This document shows, piece after piece, positions 54,085 through 63,758 of a DNA stretch of 64,000 bases. A program made the translations under genes and the position numbers. The stretch is taken from positions 1 to 64,000 of the forward strand of contig NZ_BPFZ01000007.1 of assembly GCF_030158815.1 (NCBI RefSeq), in the 5' to 3' direction. The notes below the pieces were generated by a model. The model saw only the letters and a program-made list of their open reading frames with translations, had not been told where the DNA came from and ran no database searches. The stretch is from Candidatus Phycosocius spiralis (GTDB lineage Bacteria; Pseudomonadota; Alphaproteobacteria; Caulobacterales; Aquidulcibacteraceae). The number at the start of each line of letters is the position of its first letter. Position 1 is the stretch's first letter.

Positions 54085-54608
54085 GCGACACCGACATCTT
54101 CTAAAGCCACAGCCCTGACTTCGTTGATGCGACGGAACCACCCTTTGCCAAACGTGGCAAAAGTTCGCAGTTGCGATACAAAAGAAGCGCGCCGGGCCAT
54201 GATAGCTTGAACCAAAGATCCTGAAGGAAGTGTGGTGGCCGCTTCAATCGTACGCGGTCCGATTATGCCATCGTCTTTTAGACCACAGGCAAGTTGCAGA
54301 TAACGAATGGCCCGATGAACGCCGCTATTCACAGCCAAATCTAAAACCGCATAATCCACACCAACAGGCAAATTATCGCCGCGTATGGCATCCCAATACA
54401 TCAATTTATAAATGGAGCTGACTTCATTGTATTTGATGTTGGCAACCGATTGAATTGGCAGCTTTGCGTTACGCCTAAACGAATCATATACCGCCTGAGT
54501 GACACCGAAATTTGTAGCCCCACCTGGGTCTTTTGGGTGATCAACAAACCCACCTTCATGCTTTAAAATGCGGGGCAAAAGCTCTAAAAATCTATTGGTT
54601 TTTTTCAT
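54081..54608 (-). CDS. Phage-type endolysin, GH108 family
   Basis: 175 aa from the ATG at 54608 (GAGG six bases upstream); an ATG at 54614 is too close to that site. ILKHEGGFVDHPKDPGGATNFGVTQAVYD is the GH108 signature with the catalytic Glu in HEGG. GVDYAVLDLAVNSGVHRAIRYLQ and the peptidoglycan-binding-like part DGIIGPRTIEAA follow. It cleaves peptidoglycan once the holin opens the membrane. No signal peptide. Enzymes of this type (COG3926) also serve gene transfer agent lysis. Confidence 0.9.
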   Translation of the reverse strand: MKKTNRFLELLPRILKHEGGFVDHPKDPGGATNFGVTQAVYDSFRRNAKLPIQSVANIKYNEVSSIYKLMYWDAIRGDNLPVGVDYAVLDLAVNSGVHRAIRYLQLACGLKDDGIIGPRTIEAATTLPSGSLVQAIMARRASFVSQLRTFATFGKGWFRRINEVRAVALEDVGVA

Positions 54609-54897
54609 GTTCATCCTCGTTCACGTTCACTTCGACGGCTCCAGCTTTCAAAGAGAATGAACTGATGCCGTCTTTAGTAAGAAACAGGGCAAGCCCAATC
54701 ATGAAAATATTGGCTAAAAGCGCGATACCCAGCCATTGCACCCGCGCTTCTGCCGTCTCAATCGGCCAGCCACCGCGCCACAAAATCAACACCAACCCCA
54801 CCGCCGATAAAGTCAAAGGAATAGGTGCAGCAATCCGAATACCTTCTCCAATCCAAGGCCAACCGGGAAATTTACCGGGAAATTTAAATGTATTCAT
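54592..54897 (-). CDS. Putative holin, two membrane helices
   Basis: 101 aa. Helices around IAAPIPLTLSAVGLVLILW and WLGIALLANIFMIGLALFL, with a charged tail (NVNEDEHEKNQ). Small size, two helices, acidic C-terminus and position directly upstream of an endolysin (17-23 bp overlap) indicate a holin, though no family motif is diagnostic. Confidence 0.65.
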   Translation of the reverse strand: MNTFKFPGKFPGWPWIGEGIRIAAPIPLTLSAVGLVLILWRGGWPIETAEARVQWLGIALLANIFMIGLALFLTKDGISSFSLKAGAVEVNVNEDEHEKNQ

Positions 54898-54980
54898 GAT
54901 ATGACTTCCTGCATGGCTCTATCAAGCTCACCTAAAGGTGTGGCGGTGATCTTGAGTTGACCTGCCATGACCTGACTCAC
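54894..54980 (-). CDS. Possible small ORF overlapping the holin start
   Basis: GTG at 54980 (or ATG 54968) to a TGA that overlaps the holin ATG (ATGA). About 24-28 residues (MAGQLKITATPLGELDRAM...). It may be the 3' end of a lost upstream gene. No family recognised. Confidence 0.3.
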   Translation of the reverse strand: MSQVMAGQLKITATPLGELDRAMQEVIS

Positions 54981-55550
54981 CACAAAGCTAAGTTCGCTTT
55001 AGGCTAGGGGGAGATTGATTGGGTTAGTCTAATCCGGCCGGAGGAAATGGTGGATAAAGTTTAAAGCAGAAAGCCGATTTTGTTTGCTGGAAGCAAGAAT
55101 TTGGTGCTAACAAGCGTTTTGACCATCTTGCCTAGACCATGGTACACAAGATGACGAAATATGTAATCATGAATAAGATGAAAGTTTACACAGAATTGGC
55201 TAAGTAACTAGTGTCGAAGCCTTATTCTATCCAATTAACACGATGGCGAACAAGATGGACTGGAGAGTTTTGCAAATTGATGACAAAGGAGCTTGTGAAG
55301 CATCTAACCTAGCGACGGATGATGATTTAAAACCACTATTGTGTGGTTCGCCATGCATTTTCACTTTGATTTCCCGCCTGGTTCATAGATAAAAATTTAG
55401 AGCCTTGGAATGTTTTAGTTTGGCTGAATTCATACGACCTCTGATACCTTAAAGGGCCATCAAATGCACTGAGGTTTGTCCAATCATTTGAATTCGATAT
55501 TGTTCAATTGTCTTAACCACAAATGGAAAGTAAAACTCTCATCTTCGATT
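54898..55550. other. AT-rich gene-free stretch (about 650 bp)
   Basis: Between the lysis cassette and the TacA-like gene. Apart from the small ORF at its left edge I see no coding sequence, strong hairpin or repeat. It should contain the promoter of the lysis cassette. Confidence 0.5.
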
Positions 55551-57050
55551 TTATCCAGCCGCTTGGGTTATATGCTCAACAAGATCATATTCTTTCAACT
55601 TGCGGTACAGTGTAGAACGCCCAATGCCAAGACGACGGGCAACTTCTGTCATGTGTCCAGCGTAAAGATCAATCGCACATTCAATCAAGTCGCGCTCAAT
55701 TTGCTCCAAGGTGCGCAAATGGCCGGCCGGATCAAAGATAGCAACTGAACTTGTGTGGTCTAGGGCCGCCGCTAACCCATCGCCTTTCGCGGGCATATTG
55801 GCTAGGTCTAGGCCAATTGGTGCCCCTTGAGACGTCTTGGGCGCATCATTTTCCCCGCTCTGCACTGGAAAATGAGGTAATGCCATTTGAATATGGGGAA
55901 AATCCTCTGGCTGAAGAAAATCTCCATCACTGAGAACAACCGCCCGAAACACCGCATTCTCTAATTGTCGGACATTACCTGGCCAGTCAAATTTTTGCAG
56001 CATCATCAAGGCGTGAGGTGAGATACCCAAAACGCACTTACCCTCTTCGGCATTGATCCGGGTTACAAAATGCTTCACCAAATCTTGGATATCTTCCATG
56101 CGATCACGCAGTGGCGGCACGTCGATGGGAAATACATTAAGGCGATAATAGAGATCCTCACGAAACCTCCCTTCCGCTACCAGTTTGGCCAAATCCTTAT
56201 TGGTTGCAGCAATCATGCGCACATCAAGCTTGATTGGGCGCTTGGAGCCAATTGGATCAACCTCACCCTCTTGGAGAGCACGTAACAATTTCACTTGCAT
56301 GTCCAATGGCAGCTCACCAACTTCATCAAGGAATAGCGTGCCCCCGGCTGCCTCTTGGAACTTACCTAAATGACGCTCATGCGCACCGGTAAAAGCCCCT
56401 TTTTCATGGCCAAACAAAATGCTTTCCACAAGGTTTTCAGGTATTGCGCCACAATTAACGGTTATGATCGGGCGTCCGGATCGCTCACTTTCGCCATGGA
56501 TCGCTCGGGCAATCACTTCCTTACCCACACCACTTTCGCCCAAGATTAGCACGGGAATGTTAGATGCAGCTGCGCGTTGACCCAAGCGAATGACCTGACG
56601 CATCGCGAAAGCCCCCGCTACCATGTCAATAAAAGTGAACGTGCCTGTAGCTTTTTTCTTGAGCCGTTTGACCTCTCCAGATAATTCCCCCACTTTAAGC
56701 GCGTTGCGAATAGAAACCAATACACGCTCTGGGCTTGCAGGCTTTACAAAAAAATCTGATGCGCCAGCTTGCATCGCCTTAACAACGGTGTCGATGCCCC
56801 CTGAGGCCGTTAACACAATAATGGGCAGATCATCGCGTTTAGTTCTGATTGCAGCCAAAGCTTCCATGCCAGATACACCAGGCATGATCAAATCTAACAA
56901 GACGACATCCACGGCTGGATCCAAGGCTTGTGCGATGGCTTGTGCGCCATCCTCGGCAGAGCGCGTCGCAAACCCTTGGCGCTCAACTGCGGCCTGTAGC
57001 AAACGACGTTGCGATGGATCGTCATCGACGATCAGCACGGTCTTACTCAT
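55551..57050 (-). CDS. Sigma-54-dependent response regulator, TacA-like
   Basis: 499 aa from the ATG at 57050, where MSKTVLIVDDDPSQRR begins a standard receiver; the longer frame to 57107 is unsupported. Phospho-acceptor Asp in VVLLDLIMPGVSG. The AAA+ domain has Walker A GESGVGKE, GAFTGA (sigma-54 contact) and Walker B TLFLDEVGELP. The C-terminal Fis-type HTH is HMTEVARRLGIGRSTLYRKLKEY. The layout and receiver sequence resemble Caulobacter TacA, which drives stalk and polarity genes. Other NtrC-type regulators cannot be excluded. Confidence 0.88.
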   Translation of the reverse strand: MSKTVLIVDDDPSQRRLLQAAVERQGFATRSAEDGAQAIAQALDPAVDVVLLDLIMPGVSGMEALAAIRTKRDDLPIIVLTASGGIDTVVKAMQAGASDFFVKPASPERVLVSIRNALKVGELSGEVKRLKKKATGTFTFIDMVAGAFAMRQVIRLGQRAAASNIPVLILGESGVGKEVIARAIHGESERSGRPIITVNCGAIPENLVESILFGHEKGAFTGAHERHLGKFQEAAGGTLFLDEVGELPLDMQVKLLRALQEGEVDPIGSKRPIKLDVRMIAATNKDLAKLVAEGRFREDLYYRLNVFPIDVPPLRDRMEDIQDLVKHFVTRINAEEGKCVLGISPHALMMLQKFDWPGNVRQLENAVFRAVVLSDGDFLQPEDFPHIQMALPHFPVQSGENDAPKTSQGAPIGLDLANMPAKGDGLAAALDHTSSVAIFDPAGHLRTLEQIERDLIECAIDLYAGHMTEVARRLGIGRSTLYRKLKEYDLVEHITQAAG

Positions 57051-57291
57051 TCTACCCACCAATTTCTGACTATTAGATTGTTCAACTCTCGGCCTCCTAG
57101 AAATCACATTTTTATAAGCTAAGGACCAGTTCTGTCGTTGTGTCTAAGGACCGGATGTAAAGGCTGGCTTAAAATGGCACACAAGATCTTCATAAACTGC
57201 ACATCCTACCCCTTGACCAAAGCCAGCCACAACGCCATGCCCACAGGGGTACACCCATCCCATTCAAACCAACATTATATAGGCCCGTTTC

Positions 57292-58383
57292 ATGCCAGTT
57301 ACCCCGCTTCCCGGTATTCTAGATATTGCCCCCTATAAGGGTGGAGAAGCCGTCATTGCCGGCATTGAAAGGCCTTGGAAACTCTCCTCTAACGAAAATC
57401 CATTGGGCTGTAGCCCTTTAGCGCAACACGCCTATCAAACTGCGGCAAAGGATTTAGCCACTTATCCAGACGGCGATCATGCCAAGTTACGTGAAGCCAT
57501 TGCCCAGCTTTATGGTTTGGATCGCCACCGCATCATGTGCGGCAATGGTTCAGATGAGATTTTCCAGCTCCTGGGGCGGGCTTTTCTTGATCAAGGCGAT
57601 GAAGTGGTGCAATCCGAACATGGATTTCTGGTTTATCGACTAACAGCACAGCAGGCTGGGGCGGTATGTATTTCTGCGCCTGAAACACATCTAACAGCGA
57701 ATGTTGACGCTTTATTGGCCTGTGTCACCGCTAAGACAAAACTCCTTTTCTTGGCCAATCCGAATAATCCCACAGGCACCTATTTGCCCTACGCCCAGAT
57801 TAAACGCCTTCACGCCGACTTGCCCGAACATGTGCTCCTTGTTCTTGATGCGGCTTATAGTGAATATGTTCTTAGCAATGATTATGCATCGGGGTTGGAG
57901 CTGGCAGGTGAGGCCAACAATGTATTGATGACGCGTACCTTTTCCAAAATCCATGGTTTGGCCGCGGCCCGTGTGGGCTGGTGTTATGGACCCCAAATTG
58001 TCATTGATGCACTCAACCGCGTGCGGGGGCCATTCAATGTAAGTGCGCCTGGCCTAGCTGCCGCAGAAGCAGCAATTTTGGACCATGCATTTTGCAATCA
58101 AAGCATCGCGTTCAATAGCCAGTGGCTGGACTGGATGAGTCGTCATATCGCAGAAATTGGTTTGGATGTTGTACCCAGTGTTGGCAATTTTATATTGGTG
58201 AAATTTCCAAGCCAAAGCTCTAAATCCGCGTCCATGGCAGACAGCTTTCTGCGTTCACGCGGGGTGATTGTCAGGCCAGTGCGTGCCTATGGGCTTGATG
58301 ATTATCTGCGCATTTCTATAGGCCTTGAAACCCCCAACCGCTTGGTGGTCTCTAGTCTTGAAGAATTTATGGGCCAGCCATGA
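57292..58383 (+). CDS. hisC: Histidinol-phosphate aminotransferase (or aromatic aminotransferase)
   Basis: 363 aa PLP enzyme of fold type I. KLSSNENPLGCSP is the N-terminal substrate-binding loop of HisC. FLANPNNPTGTY, LLVLDAAYSEYV and the PLP-Lys in TRTFSKIHGLAAARVGW follow. The gene overlaps the prephenate dehydrogenase start by 4 bp (ATGA). This pairing suggests that the enzyme works in tyrosine/phenylalanine synthesis as well as, or instead of, histidine synthesis. Confidence 0.92.
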   Translation: MPVTPLPGILDIAPYKGGEAVIAGIERPWKLSSNENPLGCSPLAQHAYQTAAKDLATYPDGDHAKLREAIAQLYGLDRHRIMCGNGSDEIFQLLGRAFLDQGDEVVQSEHGFLVYRLTAQQAGAVCISAPETHLTANVDALLACVTAKTKLLFLANPNNPTGTYLPYAQIKRLHADLPEHVLLVLDAAYSEYVLSNDYASGLELAGEANNVLMTRTFSKIHGLAAARVGWCYGPQIVIDALNRVRGPFNVSAPGLAAAEAAILDHAFCNQSIAFNSQWLDWMSRHIAEIGLDVVPSVGNFILVKFPSQSSKSASMADSFLRSRGVIVRPVRAYGLDDYLRISIGLETPNRLVVSSLEEFMGQP

Positions 58384-59303
58384 AACTTGATGCCAAGGTG
58401 AATATGGCCATCATAGGCATAGGTCTTATCGGATCCTCCTTGGCTAGAGCCGTTCATCATTATGATCTTGCTGAACGTGTTGCCCTATATGATTTGGATC
58501 CTTTAGTACGTCAGCGCGCCCAAGAGCTTGGGTTGGGGATGGTGTGTGAAACCGTGGTCCAAGCAGTTAAAGACGCCGAGCTTGTTGTCTTGTGCACCCC
58601 ACCTAGTAGCATTGCAGAGATTGGAAGCCAAATTGTCGGGGCCCTAAAGCTGGGGGCCATCTTAACCGATGTTAGCTCTGTCAAAGTTGCGATGATTGAT
58701 CAATTGGCACCAATCGTACCTGACCATTGTTTTTTTGTGCCAGGACATCCGATAGCAGGAGCGGAGAGGTCGGGCCCCGATGCTGGCTTTGCCAGTTTGT
58801 TTGTCAATCGTTGGGCGATTTTAACCCCGCTTAACGATAGTCGCCATGGCTATGGTGAAGCGGTGGTGCGTCTTTCACGTTTGTGGGAAGCTATGGGCGC
58901 TAAGGTCGAATTAATGGACCCTATGCGCCATGATCAGGTGCTGGCAATGACCAGCCACTTACCCCATCTGATCGCCTTTTGTTTGGTCGCGACGGCGCAG
59001 GATATGGAAACACTTACCGATAGCGAAGTGGTTAAGTATTCCGCCGGCGGATTTCGTGACTTCACAAGGATTGCCGCTTCTGACCCAACCATGTGGCGGG
59101 ATGTTTTTTTATTGAACAAAGATGCGATCTTAGATCTATTGGGACGCTTTTCAGAAGATTTAACAGCCCTGCGGCGCGCAATCCGGTGGAGCGATGGGGC
59201 GACCTTGTTTTCGACATTTGAACGCGCCCGCAAAATGCGCCGAGATGTTATTGATGCCGGACAAGATGTTGATGCCCCCAATTTTGGACGCGATCGCCGC
59301 TGA
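58380..59303 (+). CDS. tyrA: Prephenate/arogenate dehydrogenase
   Basis: 307 aa. The dinucleotide-binding motif IIGIGLIGSSLARAV is at the start; VPGHPIAGAERSGPDAG is the TyrA active-site segment with the catalytic His; AMTSHLPHLIAF and SAGGFRDFTRIAASDP complete the family. It oxidises and decarboxylates prephenate (or arogenate) towards tyrosine using NAD(P). Translationally coupled to hisC. Confidence 0.95.
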   Translation: MKLDAKVNMAIIGIGLIGSSLARAVHHYDLAERVALYDLDPLVRQRAQELGLGMVCETVVQAVKDAELVVLCTPPSSIAEIGSQIVGALKLGAILTDVSSVKVAMIDQLAPIVPDHCFFVPGHPIAGAERSGPDAGFASLFVNRWAILTPLNDSRHGYGEAVVRLSRLWEAMGAKVELMDPMRHDQVLAMTSHLPHLIAFCLVATAQDMETLTDSEVVKYSAGGFRDFTRIAASDPTMWRDVFLLNKDAILDLLGRFSEDLTALRRAIRWSDGATLFSTFERARKMRRDVIDAGQDVDAPNFGRDRR

Positions 59304-59404
59304 TTTGGTGCTGGTTTTGATCAAATGGATCCATCATGGCATTTGGAATCCTATTGCCTAGTCTTAAGCTAGGTGCCCCAAGCCTTATGGCAAAGATAGC
59401 AAAA

Positions 59405-59421
59405 TAAACCAATCATTAACC
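59405..59421 (+). promoter_or_regulatory. Near-consensus CtrA box upstream of tipF-like gene
   Basis: TAAA, seven bases, TTAACC: one mismatch to TTAA-N7-TTAAC. It lies about 50 bp before the GTG start, at a position suited to transcription control. Confidence 0.5.
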
Positions 59422-59471
59422 AGTTCAGTCTTGATGTTGAAAGGTCATTCTAGCACTTTCGGGAGAAACCC

Positions 59472-60701
59472 GTGCAAGCCCTAGTTCACATCTTCATATT
59501 TTTGATCTACGCCATAGCGGGCATTGGACTTGGCGCTTATTCGCATTTTGTCGCTGAAGTCAGCACGGCGGTGAGTGTGTGTATGGGTGGGCTGCTATGC
59601 GTGGCTTCTGGGCTTTTTCATCTGGCTTTTGCACCACGAAGGTCGAACTTGTCTAAGGAAGAGCGGCTCGGTCTTGATCGTGAGTTACAGGCAATTAAGG
59701 ACAGCCAAACGGCCACCCATCAGGAAATCGAAGCGCTAAAGACCCATGTCGTTGAAGATGCGACTACGCGCGAAGCCAAATTTACCCGCGAAGTACAACA
59801 GCTAGCTACCTTGCTCAATCATTATATTCAAGGCGGCGAGAAAAGATCCAACCCTTCTGGTCAAGACAATCCTGCCACTGCCCCCCAACGTTCAGATCAA
59901 AGCTTGCTTTCAGCGATACGCTCTGCGCTGGAAGAAAACCGGGTTGAGCTGCATTTGCAACCTATCGTGGCGCTACCTCAACGCAAAATCGTCTATTATG
60001 AGGGTTTTACACGCCTGCGCGACCCATCTGGCGCTGTTATTCTTCCAAGTGAATTCATGCGTGTTGCCGAACCATCCGGCTTGGTTGGGGAGATTGATAA
60101 CATGCTTCTTTTACGCTGTGTGCAAATTGCGCGCCGTTTAATCAAGCATGATCGTCGCATGGCCATCTTTTGCAATATTTCAACCACCAGTCTGGCAGAT
60201 GAGACCTTCTTTCCCCAATTCATGACGTTTTTGCGCGACAATCGAGACCTTGCAGGTTCGATAATCTTTGAACTGTCCCGTCATTCCTTTGAAAAAATTG
60301 CAATGGTGGCAGAGCGAAATATGGGCCGCTTGTTTGACTTAGGGTTCCGCTTTTCCCTTGACCGTTGTGACACGATCGATCTTGATTTGCGCAAACTAGA
60401 ACGAATGGGCGTTCGCTATGTGAAAATCTCTGGCGAAAAATTAGTCCAACAATTGGTAGAAACCAAAACATTACCAGTCACTGGGCTTAATAGAGAGTTT
60501 GACCCTGCCGACGTTTCAGCAGTTTTCTCACGCTATGGTGTTGAATTAATTGCTGATCGCGTGGAATCAGAGCGTACCATTGTTGAGATCTTAGAACTTG
60601 ACATTACCCACGCCCAAGGAAATTTGTTCGGCCGGCCGCGATCAAGCACAGATGTTCTCAATGCTGCAAACGAAGCACCGCGCCTTCGCATGGTGAGTTA
60701 G
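59472..60701 (+). CDS. tipF: TipF-like EAL-domain protein (flagellar positioning)
   Basis: 409 aa, GTG start. Two N-terminal helices (IFIFLIYAIAGIGLGAYSHF and VSVCMGGLLCVASGLFHLAF), then a coiled coil (residues ~60-125) and a degenerate EAL domain: the EAL triplet reads EGF in YYEGFTRLRDPSG, FCNISTTSL follows, and DRCDTIDLDLRKL replaces the DDFG segment. This layout matches Caulobacter TipF, which binds c-di-GMP and recruits flagellar parts to the new pole rather than degrading the nucleotide. Catalytic activity is unlikely here. Confidence 0.85.
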   Translation: MQALVHIFIFLIYAIAGIGLGAYSHFVAEVSTAVSVCMGGLLCVASGLFHLAFAPRRSNLSKEERLGLDRELQAIKDSQTATHQEIEALKTHVVEDATTREAKFTREVQQLATLLNHYIQGGEKRSNPSGQDNPATAPQRSDQSLLSAIRSALEENRVELHLQPIVALPQRKIVYYEGFTRLRDPSGAVILPSEFMRVAEPSGLVGEIDNMLLLRCVQIARRLIKHDRRMAIFCNISTTSLADETFFPQFMTFLRDNRDLAGSIIFELSRHSFEKIAMVAERNMGRLFDLGFRFSLDRCDTIDLDLRKLERMGVRYVKISGEKLVQQLVETKTLPVTGLNREFDPADVSAVFSRYGVELIADRVESERTIVEILELDITHAQGNLFGRPRSSTDVLNAANEAPRLRMVS

Positions 60702-60704
60702 CCC

Positions 60705-60722
60705 CCTAGGCACTTGCCTAGG
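60705..60722. terminator. Hairpin just after the tipF-like gene
   Basis: CCTAGGCA, CT, TGCCTAGG, beginning four bases after the stop codon. A perfect 8-bp stem without a T-run; a terminator is possible. Confidence 0.4.
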
Positions 60723-60825
60723 AGTGACCTCAAGGCAATTAAGCCTGCTTTCTGACAATGTAACGCAATCTTGCTGCTGGAATGGCTGAGGTGCCTTAGA
60801 CCAAGTCTAACCGCTATTTCATTTC

Positions 60826-61218
60826 AGTCTAAGGATTGCGCAAGAACTGTCTGCTTGCATCAGGGCCAGTGGGCAACAAGTCAGTAAGTCACAACGGTGT
60901 TTGCTTTGCGCTTTGAAGCAAAAGCCCCTCTGCACTTGCCCCAAGACATGCGCGCCAGCCTATTGGCGCAGCTGGATCACTCCGGAGAAGATGTGTTAGA
61001 CAGCTTCGCGCAAGTTTATCGAACTCAATTACATAAACACCCCGTGAAAGCAAATGCAAGATGCCCGTACCCGGCTACACAAATTGCTTGATAGCGCCAG
61101 CAAGCCGCCACCGCGCAAGAAAACCAGACCCAGCCGCGCAACCTTTAAAATGCGCTTAGACTATAAAATCTAGCACGGTAGCGTTAAACAGCTGCGTGGT
61201 AGGAGCGAGTATCAATAA
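60826..61218 (+). pseudogene. arfB: Decayed arfB (alternative ribosome-rescue factor / peptidyl-tRNA hydrolase)
   Basis: Pieces of ArfB are found in order across several frames. IAQELSACIRASG then QQVSKS corresponds to the start with the GPGGQxVNK motif, but Pro-Gly-Gly is lost. ALRFEAKAPLHLPQDMRASL... is the following helix region. DARTRLHKLL, then KPPPRKKTRPSRATFKMRLD, an in-frame TAG, and HGSVKQLRGR match the basic ribosome-binding tail. At least two frameshifts, one stop and the missing GGQ show it is nonfunctional. ArfB hydrolyses peptidyl-tRNA on stalled ribosomes. Confidence 0.8.
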
Positions 61219-61273
61219 AGGATGGGGCTATCTTTTACCTCGAACGTCGATACCGCCACCGATCCTGATTTAT

Positions 61274-61477
61274 TTATAGGAGCTGGAGTTCAGAAGCTGC
61301 TGTCTTACCGCGCTCGGTCTTCAGCTCGAAACTAATTTTTTGGCCGTCATTGAGACCATTAAGCCCTGATTGCTCTACCGCACTGATGTGCACAAACACA
61401 TCGCCGCCACCCCCGTCAGGTTGTATAAAGCCATAGCCTTTGGTTGCGTTAAACCACTTAACAACTCCGGTCGCCAT
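61274..61477 (-). CDS. Cold-shock protein, CspA family
   Basis: 67 aa from the ATG at 61477 (an adjacent ATG at 61480 is equally possible), with AGGAAAGGG upstream. [21 protein letters not shown] and [13 protein letters not shown] carry the RNP1 and RNP2 nucleic-acid-binding motifs of a single OB-fold cold-shock domain. It acts as an RNA chaperone in the cytoplasm. It sits downstream of rpoD on the same strand with a 319-bp gap, leaving room for its own promoter and leader. Confidence 0.93.
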   Translation of the reverse strand: MATGVVKWFNATKGYGFIQPDGGGGDVFVHISAVEQSGLNGLNDGQKISFELKTERGKTAASELQLL

Positions 61478-61480
61478 CAT

Positions 61481-61796
61481 GGGACCCTTTCCTTCTGTCG
61501 GGCCGCATCGCTTGCTTACAGCCACTGTGACCATGCGATATCCGGCACGGCATTCGGCATCTTAGAAGCATGGAAGGACGCCAAGATGGCCCCAATTTGG
61601 GGTAGATTCTAGGCGACGATGGTACCAGGTTCGTCGATCACAGTCTGATTAGCATAGTCAACATAATGAGACAAACTAAAAACGATCCCACTTGATCAAG
61701 TTAGTTTGAACAAGCAAATAAGCAAAGACAAACCAGATGAAACCATGTTGCAGTCTGTTTCCATATACACCCATTTTGCTTTCGTATTTGAGAAGA
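61481..61796. other. Intergenic region rpoD/cspA
   Basis: 316 bp between the rpoD stop and the cold-shock gene, both on the minus strand. Presumably the cspA promoter and long 5' leader; no structure was confirmed by eye. Confidence 0.5.
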
Positions 61797-63758
61797 CTAA
61801 TTATCGAGGAAGCTACGAAGTTTACGCGACCTAGAAGGGTGCTTAAGCTTGCGCAACGCCTTGGCTTCGATTTGTCGGATGCGTTCGCGTGTTACACTGA
61901 ACTGCTGGCCGACTTCTTCAAGCGTATGATCGGTGTTCATCCCAATGCCAAAGCGCATCCGAAGCACGCGTTCTTCGCGCGGGGTCAAACTTGCTAATAC
62001 ACGCGTTGTGGTCTCACGTAGATTGGACTGAATGGCAGCTTCCACTGGCAAAATCGCATTCTTATCTTCGATGAAATCGCCCAAATGGCTGTCTTCCTCA
62101 TCACCGATGGGCGTTTCAAGGCTGATGGGCTCCTTAGCGATTTTCATCACCTTGCGGACTTTTTCTAGCGGCAAGCCGAGCTTTTCGGATAATTCTTCTG
62201 GCGTAGGTTCGCGGCCGATCTCATGGAGCATTTGGCGAGACGTACGCACCAACTTATTGATCGTCTCAATCATATGCACCGGGATACGAATGGTGCGCGC
62301 TTGGTCCGCAATCGAGCGGGTAATGGCTTGGCGGATCCACCAAGTGGCGTAGGTGGAGAATTTATAGCCACGGCGATATTCAAACTTATCCACTGCCTTC
62401 ATCAAGCCAATATTGCCTTCTTGGATCAGGTCCAAGAATTGCAAACCTCGGTTGGTATATTTCTTCGCAATCGAGATCACCAGACGCAGATTGGCTTCTA
62501 CCATTTCCTTTTTTGCTTGACGCGCCTCACGTTCGCCCTTTTGCACGGTTTGGACGATTCGTCGGAATTCATCGATGGGTACACCTGTTTCTTGCGCCAG
62601 CGCATAGATTTCAGAGCGGATTTCTTCCACACGATCGCGCTGGTCGACACCAAAACGTGTCCAGGTCTTCGATTTATCCTTGACCCTATCGGTCCAGTTA
62701 GGGTCCATCTCGTGACCTTGATACTCATGGGCAAAATCAGGGCGCGCGACGCCACAACTTTCTGCCAAACGCATCAACTTGCCTTCAAGACCGATGGAGC
62801 GTTTGTTGATCGTATAGAGTTGCTCAACAAGTGCCTCGATACGTGCATTATTGAGTTTAAGGCTTTTTAGTTCTTCGATGATGCTATTTTGCAATACGTC
62901 CATGGCGATCATGTCATCTTGGGTGATAGAGACACCACGGATACGCGCATCCAATGAGCGATCTTTGAGGGCGCGGAAAGCGTCAAAATGGGCAGCCACC
63001 GTGTCCAAAATGGTCATAATGCCTTCGCGCAATTCGCCTTCCATCGCCGACATCGAGAGAGCAGCACCCTCATCATCTTCTGCCTCTGAGCGGGCGACGC
63101 GGGCCGCACGGGCGGCGTCTTCATCCTCTTCATCTTCATTGCTGACGATGATTTCTTCTTCTTCTTCTTCCTCTTCATCAACCACAGGGGGCGCATTTTC
63201 GGCACCATAGGTTGCTTCCAAGTCGATGATTTCACGCAACAACACCCGTCCAGTTTGCAACTCATCGCGCCATACCATGATGGCTTCAAAGGTTAGCGGG
63301 CTTTCGCATAGGCCGCGGATCATCGCATCGCGACCGGCCTCGATCCTTTTGGCGATGGCGATTTCACCCTCGCGCGATAAAAGCTCAACCGCACCCATTT
63401 CGCGTAAATACATGCGGACGGGATCGTCGGTGCGATCTTGGCCTTCTTTGGTATTGCCGGTTTGTATCACGATAGCTGAACTGGACGAGGACACAGTTGT
63501 CACTTCGCCACTGTCATCTTGGCTATCATCTTCAGCTTCAATCAGATTAACGCCCATCTCACTGAGCTGGGCCATCACATCTTCAATCTGCTCAGAGGTG
63601 AAATCTTCTGAAGGCAAGATTTTATTAAGCTCATCGACTGTGACCCAGCCACGCAGCTTACCCGCCTTGATGAATTTCTTTACCGCCGCATTGTTTAAGT
63701 CCAGAAGTGGCGCATCGGGGGCCTCTGCTGATTGCGCTTCTTCAACTTTTTCTACCAT
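61797..63758 (-). CDS. rpoD: Primary sigma factor RpoD (sigma-70)
   Basis: 653 aa from the ATG at 63758, which has AGAGG about ten bases upstream; frames reaching 63785 and 63836 lack a site. Region 1.1 starts [24 protein letters not shown] long acidic non-conserved insert ([21 protein letters not shown]) is typical of alphaproteobacteria. Region 2 is [32 protein letters not shown]. Region 4 is [26 protein letters not shown]. It directs housekeeping transcription. Confidence 0.97.
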   Translation of the reverse strand: MVEKVEEAQSAEAPDAPLLDLNNAAVKKFIKAGKLRGWVTVDELNKILPSEDFTSEQIEDVMAQLSEMGVNLIEAEDDSQDDSGEVTTVSSSSSAIVIQTGNTKEGQDRTDDPVRMYLREMGAVELLSREGEIAIAKRIEAGRDAMIRGLCESPLTFEAIMVWRDELQTGRVLLREIIDLEATYGAENAPPVVDEEEEEEEEIIVSNEDEEDEDAARAARVARSEAEDDEGAALSMSAMEGELREGIMTILDTVAAHFDAFRALKDRSLDARIRGVSITQDDMIAMDVLQNSIIEELKSLKLNNARIEALVEQLYTINKRSIGLEGKLMRLAESCGVARPDFAHEYQGHEMDPNWTDRVKDKSKTWTRFGVDQRDRVEEIRSEIYALAQETGVPIDEFRRIVQTVQKGEREARQAKKEMVEANLRLVISIAKKYTNRGLQFLDLIQEGNIGLMKAVDKFEYRRGYKFSTYATWWIRQAITRSIADQARTIRIPVHMIETINKLVRTSRQMLHEIGREPTPEELSEKLGLPLEKVRKVMKIAKEPISLETPIGDEEDSHLGDFIEDKNAILPVEAAIQSNLRETTTRVLASLTPREERVLRMRFGIGMNTDHTLEEVGQQFSVTRERIRQIEAKALRKLKHPSRSRKLRSFLDN

